Shown: in pieces, positions 43,997-52,680 of the stretch
How the letters are laid out: the number at the start of each line of letters is the position of its first letter
Numbering within the stretch: the stretch's first letter is position 1
Source: Sulfurovum sp. TSL1
GTDB taxonomy: Bacteria; Campylobacterota; Campylobacteria; Campylobacterales; Sulfurovaceae
DNA: 64,000 bases
Assembly (NCBI RefSeq): GCF_019972135.1
Contig: NZ_BPFI01000001.1
Coordinates: 1,161,106-1,225,105, forward strand
Direction of reading: 5' to 3'
The notes under the pieces: model-generated
The model's input: only the letters and a program-made list of their open reading frames with translations
Told to the model about the DNA's origin: nothing
Databases searched by the model: none
Program-made: the position numbers and the translations under genes

Positions 43997-44857
43997 TCAC
44001 AATAAAACAATTGCATTATCTAATAGTTGTATCTGCTTACTCTCGATCAGTTCAGTTAACGTACGTTTAAAATTTTTCTTGCTCATGCCAAAGACCTTTT
44101 TGATCTCTTCTGCATCACTTTTATAGGTAAAAGGCAAAGTGCCACCTGCTTCTTTAAGCATTTGCAAGATAGTGCCTTCAGCCACACTTATCGTCGCCTG
44201 TTTTCCAATGGGCTGTAACGAAAGATCAAGCTTATAGTCTTTTCTCACCTTTTTGATATAGACTTTTTTACGGTCACCTACACGTATCTCTTCAAAGATC
44301 TCATTGTCAAAAAGCATTCCCTCATACTGGTTATCGGCTACGACTTTAAAACCCAATGGTGTCTTAGCCAAAACAATGGCATCCAACATTTTGTTCTGAT
44401 GCAGGCCGCTCATGTCCCTGTTGAAATATTTCCCTATTTTCTGTGTACCGTAAAGACGACCTGTCTGCTCATCCAGGCAGACACGTAAAAGATACTTTTT
44501 ACCGATATTAAAATACTCTTTTTGTTGAGAAAGGGGGACAAAAAGATCTTTTGGAAGTCCCCAGTTCACAAATGCCCCATAAGATTTATAGTCCACAACT
44601 GTAAAGTAGCCATACTCTCCAAGTTTTGCATAAGGTATTTTGGTGGTCGCTACAGGACGGTCTTCGCTGTCGGTATAGACAAACACATCTATCAGAGCAC
44701 CGATAGGCATCTCATCTTCCATGACATAGACATTGGGAAGCAGTACTTCATTGCCATCTTTTGCCTCCAAGAACAATCCGTAGTCCGTATCTCTGGAGAC
44801 TTCTAGAGTATTTATCTCACCAATATTGATCGTTAAGTTTTTTGATTTTTCATTCAT
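43997..44857 (-). CDS. CvfB-like S1-domain RNA-binding protein
   Basis: A 286-residue protein of the YitL/CvfB family: several S1-like beta-barrel domains (INTLEVSRDTDYGLFLEAKDGNEVLLPN; YFTVVDYKSYGAFVNWGLPKDLFVPLSQQ; LAKTPLGFKVVADNQYEGMLFDNE) and a C-terminal winged helix (FGMSKKNFKRTLTELIESKQIQL). The family binds RNA and in Staphylococcus influences virulence gene expression. The ATG at 44855-44857 is chosen because residues upstream of it lack family similarity. Confidence 0.88.
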   Translation of the reverse strand: MNEKSKNLTINIGEINTLEVSRDTDYGLFLEAKDGNEVLLPNVYVMEDEMPIGALIDVFVYTDSEDRPVATTKIPYAKLGEYGYFTVVDYKSYGAFVNWGLPKDLFVPLSQQKEYFNIGKKYLLRVCLDEQTGRLYGTQKIGKYFNRDMSGLHQNKMLDAIVLAKTPLGFKVVADNQYEGMLFDNEIFEEIRVGDRKKVYIKKVRKDYKLDLSLQPIGKQATISVAEGTILQMLKEAGGTLPFTYKSDAEEIKKVFGMSKKNFKRTLTELIESKQIQLLDNAIVLL

Positions 44858-44986
44858 GTGTGTTATTCCGTTTCTTTGTATTGTGATATACTCACAATGT
44901 GATAGTGACATTATAGCGGAATAATGCACTAACCTGTACTACCTTTTACTGCAGAAGGATAGATATCCTTCTACCTATAAACCTGA

Positions 44987-46243
44987 TTAGTATGTATAAT
45001 CAAACATTACCCAGTATTTATTCGTATCTACATAACTCGTTGCAGCATCACCCTTCGCATACATGGCACCTTTGAGCATCATCATCAAATCTTTCATCAC
45101 TTTTTTCGTGTAGACGATGTCAAACTCCGAACCGTAATCGACACTTCCTGCATCACTGTCAAACTTATGATAGACACCCAGTATCTTTCCAAATGTTTTA
45201 TCACCATATCCCAGTTTAACAGAGAGATCTTCAAGACCGTCAGCAGGAGTAGCTAAAAACATATCTGCCCATCCGTTGTGAGCATGCAGTGTGGCAAGCG
45301 GTGTACTAAATGGACTTGCACCGCTTCCGGCTTCTCCCAGTACTTCATAACACACACCTGCAGTCAACCCATGGTGACTTCCGCTCAATCCGAATCTATA
45401 GTAATCAGCATCCTGCTCAGGTTCAGCATCATTGAACGGTGCACTCTCTTCAGTGAGTGATGGATCATTTTGCTTTGCATACTCTGCCATATAGTTCAGC
45501 TCAACACCGTTTTCCAACGTCATACCACCTGTTGCCCTGATACCGATATGATCAAATTTACTTGCGATCATATAGTCATATGCTGTGATGGTCAGCTCAG
45601 GCATCACTTTATAAGAAGCATGCAATAACACTGTATTGGTGTCAAAGTCCGGAATCTTTAGTCCGCCCAGATCTCTATCGAAAATTCTATTGACCCCCCA
45701 AACATATGCTGCCATAAGATCAAGCTTCTCTATGCCTTTATAGGCTACCGATGCAAGATCATAAGTCTGCGGCATCTGTCTCCAGCCTACGGTCCCTATA
45801 AACCTCTGATTGTCTAAATTCAACCCTTTTCGTCCTACCGTACCGACAAAACCCTCTTTAGCATACGAAATATTTGCCTGCGTGACCCTGGTCTGCTCAC
45901 CATCTGCAACCACAGAGTAGCCTGGACTTGCAGGTGCATAATTGTCTACACCGAAATTGCTCACATTGGTCATTTCCAATGTAGCTGCCAACCCATCAAC
46001 ACCCAATGTATCAAATTTCGCTCCAAGCACCGTTCTTACAGTAAATGCATTGGCATTGTTTTTAGCATTATCTTCATCCACAAATTCATATCTTGGTCTG
46101 ATCTGAAGAGAGTACTTCCCATGACTCAATATCTCTGATACACCATTCACTTCCGCTGCTTCCTCTGCCTGCACTACAGAAGTTGTTCCCATCATCACGC
46201 TCATTGCAGCGATAGCAACATAGCTCATTTTGTTCATTTTCAT
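44987..46243 (-). CDS. Outer-membrane porin
   Basis: A 418-residue beta-barrel protein with a signal peptide (cleavage near VQAEE, residue 26) and a terminal aromatic YWVMFDYTY typical of barrel insertion signals. Many alternating strands are visible (KYSLQIRPRYEFV, GLAATLEMTNVSNFG, NRIFDRDLGG). It resembles the Campylobacterota porin/alginate-export-like family that forms general or substrate-specific channels. It is monocistronic by position. A long palindrome upstream (46311) suggests regulated expression. Confidence 0.82.
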   Translation of the reverse strand: MKMNKMSYVAIAAMSVMMGTTSVVQAEEAAEVNGVSEILSHGKYSLQIRPRYEFVDEDNAKNNANAFTVRTVLGAKFDTLGVDGLAATLEMTNVSNFGVDNYAPASPGYSVVADGEQTRVTQANISYAKEGFVGTVGRKGLNLDNQRFIGTVGWRQMPQTYDLASVAYKGIEKLDLMAAYVWGVNRIFDRDLGGLKIPDFDTNTVLLHASYKVMPELTITAYDYMIASKFDHIGIRATGGMTLENGVELNYMAEYAKQNDPSLTEESAPFNDAEPEQDADYYRFGLSGSHHGLTAGVCYEVLGEAGSGASPFSTPLATLHAHNGWADMFLATPADGLEDLSVKLGYGDKTFGKILGVYHKFDSDAGSVDYGSEFDIVYTKKVMKDLMMMLKGAMYAKGDAATSYVDTNKYWVMFDYTY

Positions 46244-46310
46244 ATTTTACGTTCCTTGTCTTGTAATTTTATATAAAAATGATAACGTGATAACTACAAT
46301 TTATAATCAA

Positions 46311-46337
46311 TATAATGATTAATTTTTAATCATTATA
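46311..46337. promoter_or_regulatory. 27-bp perfect palindrome upstream of the porin gene
   Basis: Arms TATAATGATTAA and TTAATCATTATA around TTT, 68 bp upstream of the porin start and 128 bp from the dsbD stop. Twelve matching pairs are more than chance would easily give. The core TGATTAA/TTAATCA resembles, but does not match, a Fur box. A tandem TGATAAC-G-TGATAAC also lies at 46280-46294. Confidence 0.6.
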
Positions 46338-46464
46338 AGACACATTACATATAGGATAAGTAAGTTCAAATCTACAATACCCCCTGTGGGAGCATCATAG
46401 GGACCCTATAAATTCAATGGCAAGGAGGAGAAGAATTACTTCATGTAATAAGAAGTATGGGAGT

Positions 46465-48252
46465 TTACTGCGTGATACTCTCTAAATGTGTGGCAAAATC
46501 TTCAGGAGGAATAAATCCAGTCAAACTTTTTTCAGGCAAGTAGTTATTTCCTTTGTCAAAAAAGATGATGTTCGGCGTACCGAAAAGTTCAAACTTCTTT
46601 AGTAATGCTTTGTCTGCATCCGTATTGTCTGTGAGGTCTATCTTGATAAACGTGAAGTTCTTAAGATGTTCCTGTACACGTGGATCTGGAAATGTGATCT
46701 CTTCGAGTTCTGTACATGCAGTACAAGATTTTTTACCAAAGTCCACCACCACAGGCTTCTCTGACTCACGTACCTCTTTCATAAGGCGTTCAACACTATA
46801 ACCTCTGTGACTTTTCTTGTCTACACTCACAGATACACTGTTTGCTACACTGGTATGCACCTGTGTGAATCTTTCAAAAGGTCTGATCATTGAGCTTGCA
46901 CCACTGATCCCACCGATGAAGAGTGATACACCGTAGAGTAAAAACACCATAGCCAATAGCTGGAACAGTTTCTTTGCACCTTGTGTGGCACTGCTAGGAT
47001 TAAATACACCCATATAGAGTGCTGAACCTATCAACAACAATGCCCACAATATCATCGTAAGACTCTCTGGAAGTATGCGTGAAAGCATAAAAATACCAAG
47101 ACCCAGCATCATCACACCAAACGTTTGGGAAACCGCTGTCATCCATCCACCAGGTTTTGGCATAAATTTACCTGCTCCCAGTCCCACGATAAGCAGTGGC
47201 ATACCCATACCGATACTCATAATGAACAGTGCCGCTCCCCCCAGAAGTGCATCACCCGTATGGGAAATGAACAGTACAGCCCCGCCAAGCGGTGGAGCGA
47301 CACACGGCCCGACGATCAGTGCAGAGAGTAATCCCATAATAGCCGTACCCACGATACCCTTACCTTGGGCATTGTCACTTACACTGCTTAATTTCGACTG
47401 CCAGGAAGCTGGAAGTCCTATCTCATAATATCCGAAAAGGGAAAATGCCAAAGCCACGAACATCGCTGCAAAAAGGGTCAAGACCCAAGGTGTCTGCATC
47501 GCAGTCTGTATATCTGCCCCGACCAGTCCTGCTATGATCCCCACAGCCGTGTAGGTCAAAGCCATAGAAACGACATAGACCAAAGAGGTAAAAAATGCCT
47601 GGGCTACACTTGGTTTTTCATTGCCTCCCTGCTGCGAAACGATGATCGAAGACAAGATGGGTATCATAGGGAAAATACATGGTGTCAAAGATAACAATAG
47701 ACCAAAAATAAAGAAAAGAAGTAAAATGAATATGGAACTTTCATTCACCAGTATATCTGCTATTTTCGCTGTATTGCCCTCCTTGACAAGTTTTGATATC
47801 TTGTCAAACAGCCCGAGTTCTTCGCCTTTGAAATCAAAGGTTTTTTTAATGGGCTGATAACAGATACCTGCATCTGAACATCCTTGAAACTCGATCTCAA
47901 GGGTGTAGTCACCTTTCACTTTGGACACTATCTCTTTTACAGGGATGGTAACAAGTACCTCATTTTCGTACACCATATCACCATCAAAATCATGTGCTTT
48001 GGGTTTTGTAACGGTCAGTTCAACAGAAGAGGGAGAAATGATTCTATAAAATAATGTGTTTTCATACACATGGATTTTATCTGCCATATTGATCTTTGTT
48101 TCTATCACATCCTCTTTGAGTACAGCACTCACTTGAAATGCTTCATCCGGTGATAAAAACTTCTGTTTTTTCAATACACTCTCAAACCCTGCAGTTGCAA
48201 ATGTACTGAAAAGTAAACTCAATAAGAGTAACTTTTTGACTAAATCATTCAT
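46465..48252 (-). CDS. dsbD: Thiol:disulfide interchange protein DsbD
   Basis: Carries reducing power from cytoplasmic thioredoxin to the periplasm, for cytochrome c maturation and disulfide repair. It is 595 residues. After a signal peptide (1-21) comes the alpha domain with the cysteine pair in FQGCSDAGICYQPIKK (near 130). Eight membrane helices follow (about 180-430), with cysteines in SLTPCIFPM and VGPCVAPPL. A C-terminal thioredoxin domain has CTAC (near 512). All three redox pairs are present. This fits the many c-type cytochromes in the window. Confidence 0.95.
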   Translation of the reverse strand: MNDLVKKLLLLSLLFSTFATAGFESVLKKQKFLSPDEAFQVSAVLKEDVIETKINMADKIHVYENTLFYRIISPSSVELTVTKPKAHDFDGDMVYENEVLVTIPVKEIVSKVKGDYTLEIEFQGCSDAGICYQPIKKTFDFKGEELGLFDKISKLVKEGNTAKIADILVNESSIFILLLFFIFGLLLSLTPCIFPMIPILSSIIVSQQGGNEKPSVAQAFFTSLVYVVSMALTYTAVGIIAGLVGADIQTAMQTPWVLTLFAAMFVALAFSLFGYYEIGLPASWQSKLSSVSDNAQGKGIVGTAIMGLLSALIVGPCVAPPLGGAVLFISHTGDALLGGAALFIMSIGMGMPLLIVGLGAGKFMPKPGGWMTAVSQTFGVMMLGLGIFMLSRILPESLTMILWALLLIGSALYMGVFNPSSATQGAKKLFQLLAMVFLLYGVSLFIGGISGASSMIRPFERFTQVHTSVANSVSVSVDKKSHRGYSVERLMKEVRESEKPVVVDFGKKSCTACTELEEITFPDPRVQEHLKNFTFIKIDLTDNTDADKALLKKFELFGTPNIIFFDKGNNYLPEKSLTGFIPPEDFATHLESITQ

Positions 48253-48352
48253 TATTTTCTCTTTTATATTAAACTTTTATAGTATTCTATTGTACTATTC
48301 GTGTATACGCTGTGTAATATTACCAATAATTGGTTAATAATAAAGGTTAAAA

Positions 48353-50287
48353 ATGGCAAATCGTCTTAAAAATGAGCACTCCCCTTACTTACAGCAACAT
48401 GCTGACAATCCTGTAGACTGGTACCCTTGGGGAGAAGAAGCCTTTGAAAAAGCACGAAAAGAGAACAAAGCGATCTTTCTTTCCATAGGGTACAGTTCTT
48501 GCCACTGGTGCCATGTCATGGAAGATGAGTCTTTTAAAGATGAAGCGACCGCGAAGATCCTGAATGAACATTTCATTGCAGTCAAAGTAGACAGGGAAGA
48601 GCGCCCGGACATAGACAAACATTTTCAGGAAGTCTACCAGCTGATGAACCAACGTCCGGGAGGCTGGCCGACTTCCATCTTTCTCACACAGGAACAAAAG
48701 CCTTTCTACTCAGCGACCTACATACCCGATGAGCCACGTTATGGTATGATGAGCTTTTCAAGTTTACTCGAAGTGATCGCTGAAAAATACAGCAAAGAAA
48801 AAGCGCTGCTTACCGAAAAAGCCGATGAGATACTCCGTTTTCTCAATCCCAAAGAAGATAGCATACAGGCCACAAAACTGGACCTCAGTATCATCCCAAG
48901 GGTTTCGGATCAGGCCAAACAGCTCTTTGATAATACAAACGGCGGCTTTAACAAAGCACCTAAATTCCCTCAGGCTTCTATGCTGGATCTACTCCTGGAC
49001 CTCTACCGTATCACTGAAGATAAAGAGACACTGGACATGGCACTGCACTCACTCACCTGTATGGCAAAAGGCGGATTGAGAGATCTTGTGGAGGGTGGTT
49101 TTTGCCGTTACTCTACCGATAATGAATGGCTTGTCCCCCATTTTGAAAAAATGACCTATGACAATGCCCTGCTGGCAGAAGTCTACCTCAAAGCCTACCA
49201 TGTAAGAGGAGAAGACTTTTACAGATCTGTTGCTTTTGAAACGATAGACTTTATGATGGAAAATATGAGTGAGGACGGCCTCTTCTACTCTGCCTCGGAT
49301 GCCGATACAGAAGGTGAAGAGGGCAAATACTTTGTCTATACCTATGAAAAAGCTTTAAAGTCATTTGATAAAGCAGGTATCCCTAGCCAGGAACATGCTG
49401 CTCTTGCAGAGGCACTGCATATCACAAAAGAAGGAAACTTTGAAGGCAAGAACATCGTGCGTATAGAGGAACCCGCACACAGCGGCGATATCCCTTATTA
49501 TGATGAAGCGATACAGGCACTGAGAAAACGCAGAGAAAAGCGTACCCACCCTTTCATAGACAAAAAAGTGCTTGTCTCATGGAATGCCATGATGATCAAA
49601 ACGCTCTTTAAAGCCTCTCGTGCAGATCATGCGTACCTCAAACCAGCGCTCAGATCTCTGGATGCATTGCTGGAGAGTATGTACATCAATTCTGAACTCT
49701 TTCACTCTACACTGATAGGTAAAAAACCGAAGATCAAAGCATTTTTGGAAGATTATGCCTATCTTGCAGACACGCTTATCGAAGCATACGAAAGTACACT
49801 GGATGAAACCTATCTTATGACGGCAACAAAACTGACGAACAGTGCCATTGAAAAATACTATGCCCAGGGGAAATGGAAGTTCTCACGCGGAGAGTTTGAA
49901 ACCAATGCGGACATTTATGACAGCTCCTATCCTTCTTCCGTTGCCACCATGCTCTCTGTACTTTACAGCATCTCCTCTTTGGTGGATGTCGTCTATAAAA
50001 AGTTTGTCTTTAAAACACTCGAGATCTACTCTTATGATATCATGCGCCAGCCTATCTCTACGCCGCGTATGAGCCGTATGGTGATCCGTTATCTCAAAGA
50101 TGATGTCATTATCAAAGCCAAAGAGTATGCACTTAAAACACATATCAAAGAGCTGGATACCCTTCCTCATCCCTTCTCTCTTTTGAAAAATGATACCAAT
50201 GACGGTTTTATGCTGTGTAATTCCAACAGCTGTTTTGGGCATGAAAAAGATTTTAAAGGCATTATAGAAATTTTAGAGAATCGTTAA
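48353..50287 (+). CDS. YyaL/Spermatogenesis-associated-20-type protein (thioredoxin-like plus alpha-toroid)
   Basis: A 644-residue cytoplasmic protein, no signal peptide. The N-terminal thioredoxin-like domain carries the family motif [14 protein letters not shown] (residues about 48-61) and [15 protein letters not shown] six-hairpin helical domain with [36 protein letters not shown] and [18 protein letters not shown] follows. Biochemical role is unsettled in the family. Its TAA overlaps the apbE ATG by one base, so translation of the two is coupled, which hints at a joint role with flavin transfer. Confidence 0.88.
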   Translation: MANRLKNEHSPYLQQHADNPVDWYPWGEEAFEKARKENKAIFLSIGYSSCHWCHVMEDESFKDEATAKILNEHFIAVKVDREERPDIDKHFQEVYQLMNQRPGGWPTSIFLTQEQKPFYSATYIPDEPRYGMMSFSSLLEVIAEKYSKEKALLTEKADEILRFLNPKEDSIQATKLDLSIIPRVSDQAKQLFDNTNGGFNKAPKFPQASMLDLLLDLYRITEDKETLDMALHSLTCMAKGGLRDLVEGGFCRYSTDNEWLVPHFEKMTYDNALLAEVYLKAYHVRGEDFYRSVAFETIDFMMENMSEDGLFYSASDADTEGEEGKYFVYTYEKALKSFDKAGIPSQEHAALAEALHITKEGNFEGKNIVRIEEPAHSGDIPYYDEAIQALRKRREKRTHPFIDKKVLVSWNAMMIKTLFKASRADHAYLKPALRSLDALLESMYINSELFHSTLIGKKPKIKAFLEDYAYLADTLIEAYESTLDETYLMTATKLTNSAIEKYYAQGKWKFSRGEFETNADIYDSSYPSSVATMLSVLYSISSLVDVVYKKFVFKTLEIYSYDIMRQPISTPRMSRMVIRYLKDDVIIKAKEYALKTHIKELDTLPHPFSLLKNDTNDGFMLCNSNSCFGHEKDFKGIIEILENR

Positions 50288-51333
50288 TGCGTCTTTTTAT
50301 TGTTCTTTTCTTTCCTCTGTTCTTACTTGCGCAAGAGGGCCTGCAAACACGTACACAGGTACTGATGGGGACTTTTGTAAGTATTTCACTACCACAAACA
50401 TACAACCAGGAGATCACCAGATCTTTTGAACTGCTAAGACATATCGAAGATTCTCTCTCTACCTATGATGAGACTGCTACACTGGCAAAACTGAACAAGA
50501 ACCATCATGTGGAGTATGACCCTTATCTGGCTGAAGCGCTGACACTTTCAAGATCTTACTATGATGAGAGCAACGGTTACTTTGATATCACGATCGGATC
50601 GATCTCCAAAAAGCTCTACCATTTTGGAGAAGAGAAAACCTACTCCCCCTCCAAACAGGAATTACGTAATGCCCATCTGGATATCCACGGTATCCATATA
50701 GATGACAAGCAGATCATCATAGATGAAAACATCACCATAGACCTTGGCGGTATGGGCAAAGGGTATGGTGCAGACAAAGTTGCACAGTATCTTGATGAAC
50801 AAAATATCACGAAAGGGATCATTGCACTGAGCGGGGATATCAGATGTTTGGACCAATGCGAGGTCTATCTTCAGTCACCCTACTCTGAACAGACATTTGC
50901 CAAAGTCAAAAGCAAAAAAGCACAACTTTCCATCTCTACAAGCGGTATTTACAGGAGATATGCCACCACCAAAGCAGAACATCACCTCATCAATCCAAAG
51001 ACCGCTTCACAGGGGCGTGAATTTGTTTCCGTATCGCTTTTTACGACTGCCGACAACGCCAAAATCGATGCCTATGCCACAGCACTCTCTGTCATGTCAA
51101 GAACAGAAGCATTGGCATTTTTAAAAGAGAAGAAGGATATCGGCTTTATACTGGTTGATAAAGAGGGGAAAATACTCTATGGAAATGTAACAGATCTTGT
51201 GACTATAGAGTGGTTAGGCTACAAAGAAAACCCAACCAATCCAAGCAAGAGAAAAAACAGTAGCACAAAACACGAAAGTGCTGCAAGTTTGATCCATCCT
51301 GATACCACTAATCCAAACGCAATGACAAAGTAG
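50287..51333 (+). CDS. apbE: FAD:protein FMN transferase (ApbE family)
   Basis: Attaches FMN through a phosphoester bond to a Thr/Ser of exported proteins. It is 348 residues. An N-terminal signal sequence (FIVLFFPLFLLAQ) is followed by MGTFVSISLP, IDLGGMGKGYGADKVAQYL (near 152-170), STSGIYRRY, HLINPKTA and the Mg-binding TTADNAKIDAYATAL. The domain ends near VTIEWLGY. A further 40 residues rich in Asn, Ser and Thr are antisense to the end of the convergent membrane-protein gene (115-nt overlap). The likely substrate is the FMN-binding protein at 52139. Confidence 0.9.
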   Translation: MRLFIVLFFPLFLLAQEGLQTRTQVLMGTFVSISLPQTYNQEITRSFELLRHIEDSLSTYDETATLAKLNKNHHVEYDPYLAEALTLSRSYYDESNGYFDITIGSISKKLYHFGEEKTYSPSKQELRNAHLDIHGIHIDDKQIIIDENITIDLGGMGKGYGADKVAQYLDEQNITKGIIALSGDIRCLDQCEVYLQSPYSEQTFAKVKSKKAQLSISTSGIYRRYATTKAEHHLINPKTASQGREFVSVSLFTTADNAKIDAYATALSVMSRTEALAFLKEKKDIGFILVDKEGKILYGNVTDLVTIEWLGYKENPTNPSKRKNSSTKHESAASLIHPDTTNPNAMTK

Positions 51334-51662
51334 GAAAAGATATCAAACAATGCAAAAATAAAAAGAGCCATTGCCACGATCAAAGATGTTTTTTGTGAAA
51401 ATCTGGTACTGAACAGCATGAAATGTGCTGTAACAAAGATCAGTGTTCCTATGGCAAACAGATGCGGTGTAGCTACTTCTATCAGACCTTCTACACTCTT
51501 TTCTACAGGAGAAGCTATGATATTTTTCAGTGTACTTATCACACTGTCATTGCACTCTAATCCCTGAGAAAGTAAAAAAAGCCATATCCCGCTCATTAAG
51601 ATCAAAATAATATAAATGAGCATATATCCGATAGGAAGACTATAGAGTGTTATATTTTTCAT
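51219..51662 (-). CDS. Small four-helix membrane protein of flavin cassette (B)
   Basis: A 147-residue integral membrane protein of unknown family: helices about 12-30, 65-85, 92-112 and 118-142. A loop between helices 1 and 2 ends VEGLIEVATPHLFAIGTLIFV, with a histidine at the membrane edge and another in TAHFML. The layout parallels the adjacent 157-residue protein, so they look like diverged paralogues. The ATG at 51660-51662 overlaps the upstream stop (ATGA). Possible heme-binding membrane electron carrier; this is inference. Confidence 0.7.
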   Translation of the reverse strand: MKNITLYSLPIGYMLIYIILILMSGIWLFLLSQGLECNDSVISTLKNIIASPVEKSVEGLIEVATPHLFAIGTLIFVTAHFMLFSTRFSQKTSLIVAMALFIFALFDIFSYFVIAFGLVVSGWIKLAALSCFVLLFFLLLGLVGFSL

Positions 51663-52132
51663 TTGAACAAGAGTTTCTTTAAAATTATGATAGCGACTAT
51701 AAAAGCCAGTACATGCCACAATATGAAACTGATCAACCACATAGCTATAAATGACGGACTGACAAAATAAGCAAGCAACAGTGCTGCAGGTGCCAACATA
51801 CCCATAATAAAGAGAAGATGCACGACCCATTTGGTCATGACTTTATCCGAATAGAGACGAATATAGATAGAGGCAAGTATCAAGAGTGAAAAGAGTGTCA
51901 TGAACAGATCGATATGTACTTGAAGCAGCAGTGAATCTATCAGGATAGGTTCAACAAAGTTCTCTATATCACCCAAAAGTGTCACTGTAACACTCTGCAT
52001 ATCCGATCCTATCACATACGCATGAAGCAGTATATCAAATCCAAGATAGAGGAGTATCACAAATACGACAGATCCCATCAGATAACGAAGCAGTGTAGAG
52101 TGTGCCAGATCTTTTGTTACTAAAAATTTCAT
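51659..52132 (-). CDS. Small four-helix membrane protein of flavin cassette (A)
   Basis: A 157-residue membrane protein of unknown family: helices about 17-40, 70-90, 98-120 and 127-152. A 30-residue loop ends IDSLLLQVHIDLFMTLFSLLILASIYIRL, matching position for position the loop-plus-helix of the downstream 147-residue protein. Histidines lie at both membrane faces (LLHAYV, QVHID, WVVHLLF, LWHVLAF), enough for b-type heme. It sits 6 nt after the FMN-binding protein gene. It may pass electrons from the quinone pool to the flavoprotein. Confidence 0.7.
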   Translation of the reverse strand: MKFLVTKDLAHSTLLRYLMGSVVFVILLYLGFDILLHAYVIGSDMQSVTVTLLGDIENFVEPILIDSLLLQVHIDLFMTLFSLLILASIYIRLYSDKVMTKWVVHLLFIMGMLAPAALLLAYFVSPSFIAMWLISFILWHVLAFIVAIIILKKLLFK

Positions 52133-52138
52133 TGTCTC

Positions 52139-52666
52139 TTACTTTAATACAATTTCATAAATGGCTCTGGCGACTCTTGCACCTTCAGTGATCGACCTTG
52201 CCGAGAGAGTGGAACCGCTGATCGTAGGTATATCTTTCCCTACCGTCAGTGTTGCGGAGGCATCTTTATCCTGCAGTTGGCTCATCCACGTTTTGTTCGG
52301 TATATACTCCGGCGGCTCACCAAATGCCATAATTTCCGTAAACTTCAAGGTTCCACAGTTATCAAATGCATAGAGTACGGTCGCCTTCTTCCCTCTTACT
52401 TTTCTTGCTATAAGTACAGCATAACCCAGTCTTTCATTCTTACTTTTAATATCGTAATAACGATACACTTTAGTTCTCACAGCTGCCTTCGCTCTGGACT
52501 GTACCTGAGAAAACTGTTTTTTTGTCAGTATGATCTGCTTTGGGTCTATCGTGCTCACTCCTGTAAATGAGGATTTTATCACCTCATCTACAGATGCTTT
52601 ACTGCTAGCAACACTGCTTTGGGACAACAGTGTCCCAAGCAGCAGTGTAAAAAAGATTTGTTTCAT
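52139..52666 (-). CDS. Exported FMN-binding domain protein (probable flavinylation target)
   Basis: A 175-residue periplasmic protein (signal peptide 1-20). Its FMN_bind domain shows VYRYYDIKSKNERLGYAVLIARKVRGK, the conserved GEPPEY (116-121), and the acceptor region TISGSTLSARSITEGAR (148-164). In NqrC, RnfG and similar proteins FMN is attached to the Thr of SGAT; here the motif is SGST-L-S with Thr153 as expected acceptor. It follows the porin gene and precedes two membrane genes. apbE is convergent 0.8 kb away. Confidence 0.83.
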   Translation of the reverse strand: MKQIFFTLLLGTLLSQSSVASSKASVDEVIKSSFTGVSTIDPKQIILTKKQFSQVQSRAKAAVRTKVYRYYDIKSKNERLGYAVLIARKVRGKKATVLYAFDNCGTLKFTEIMAFGEPPEYIPNKTWMSQLQDKDASATLTVGKDIPTISGSTLSARSITEGARVARAIYEIVLK

Positions 52667-52680
52667 TGTGTATCCACGTA

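Noticed and set aside
51663-51830. N-terminal extension of the 147-residue membrane protein
   Set aside because: The extra 56 residues overlap the upstream membrane gene in another frame, while the ATG at 51662 gives a standard ATGA overlap.
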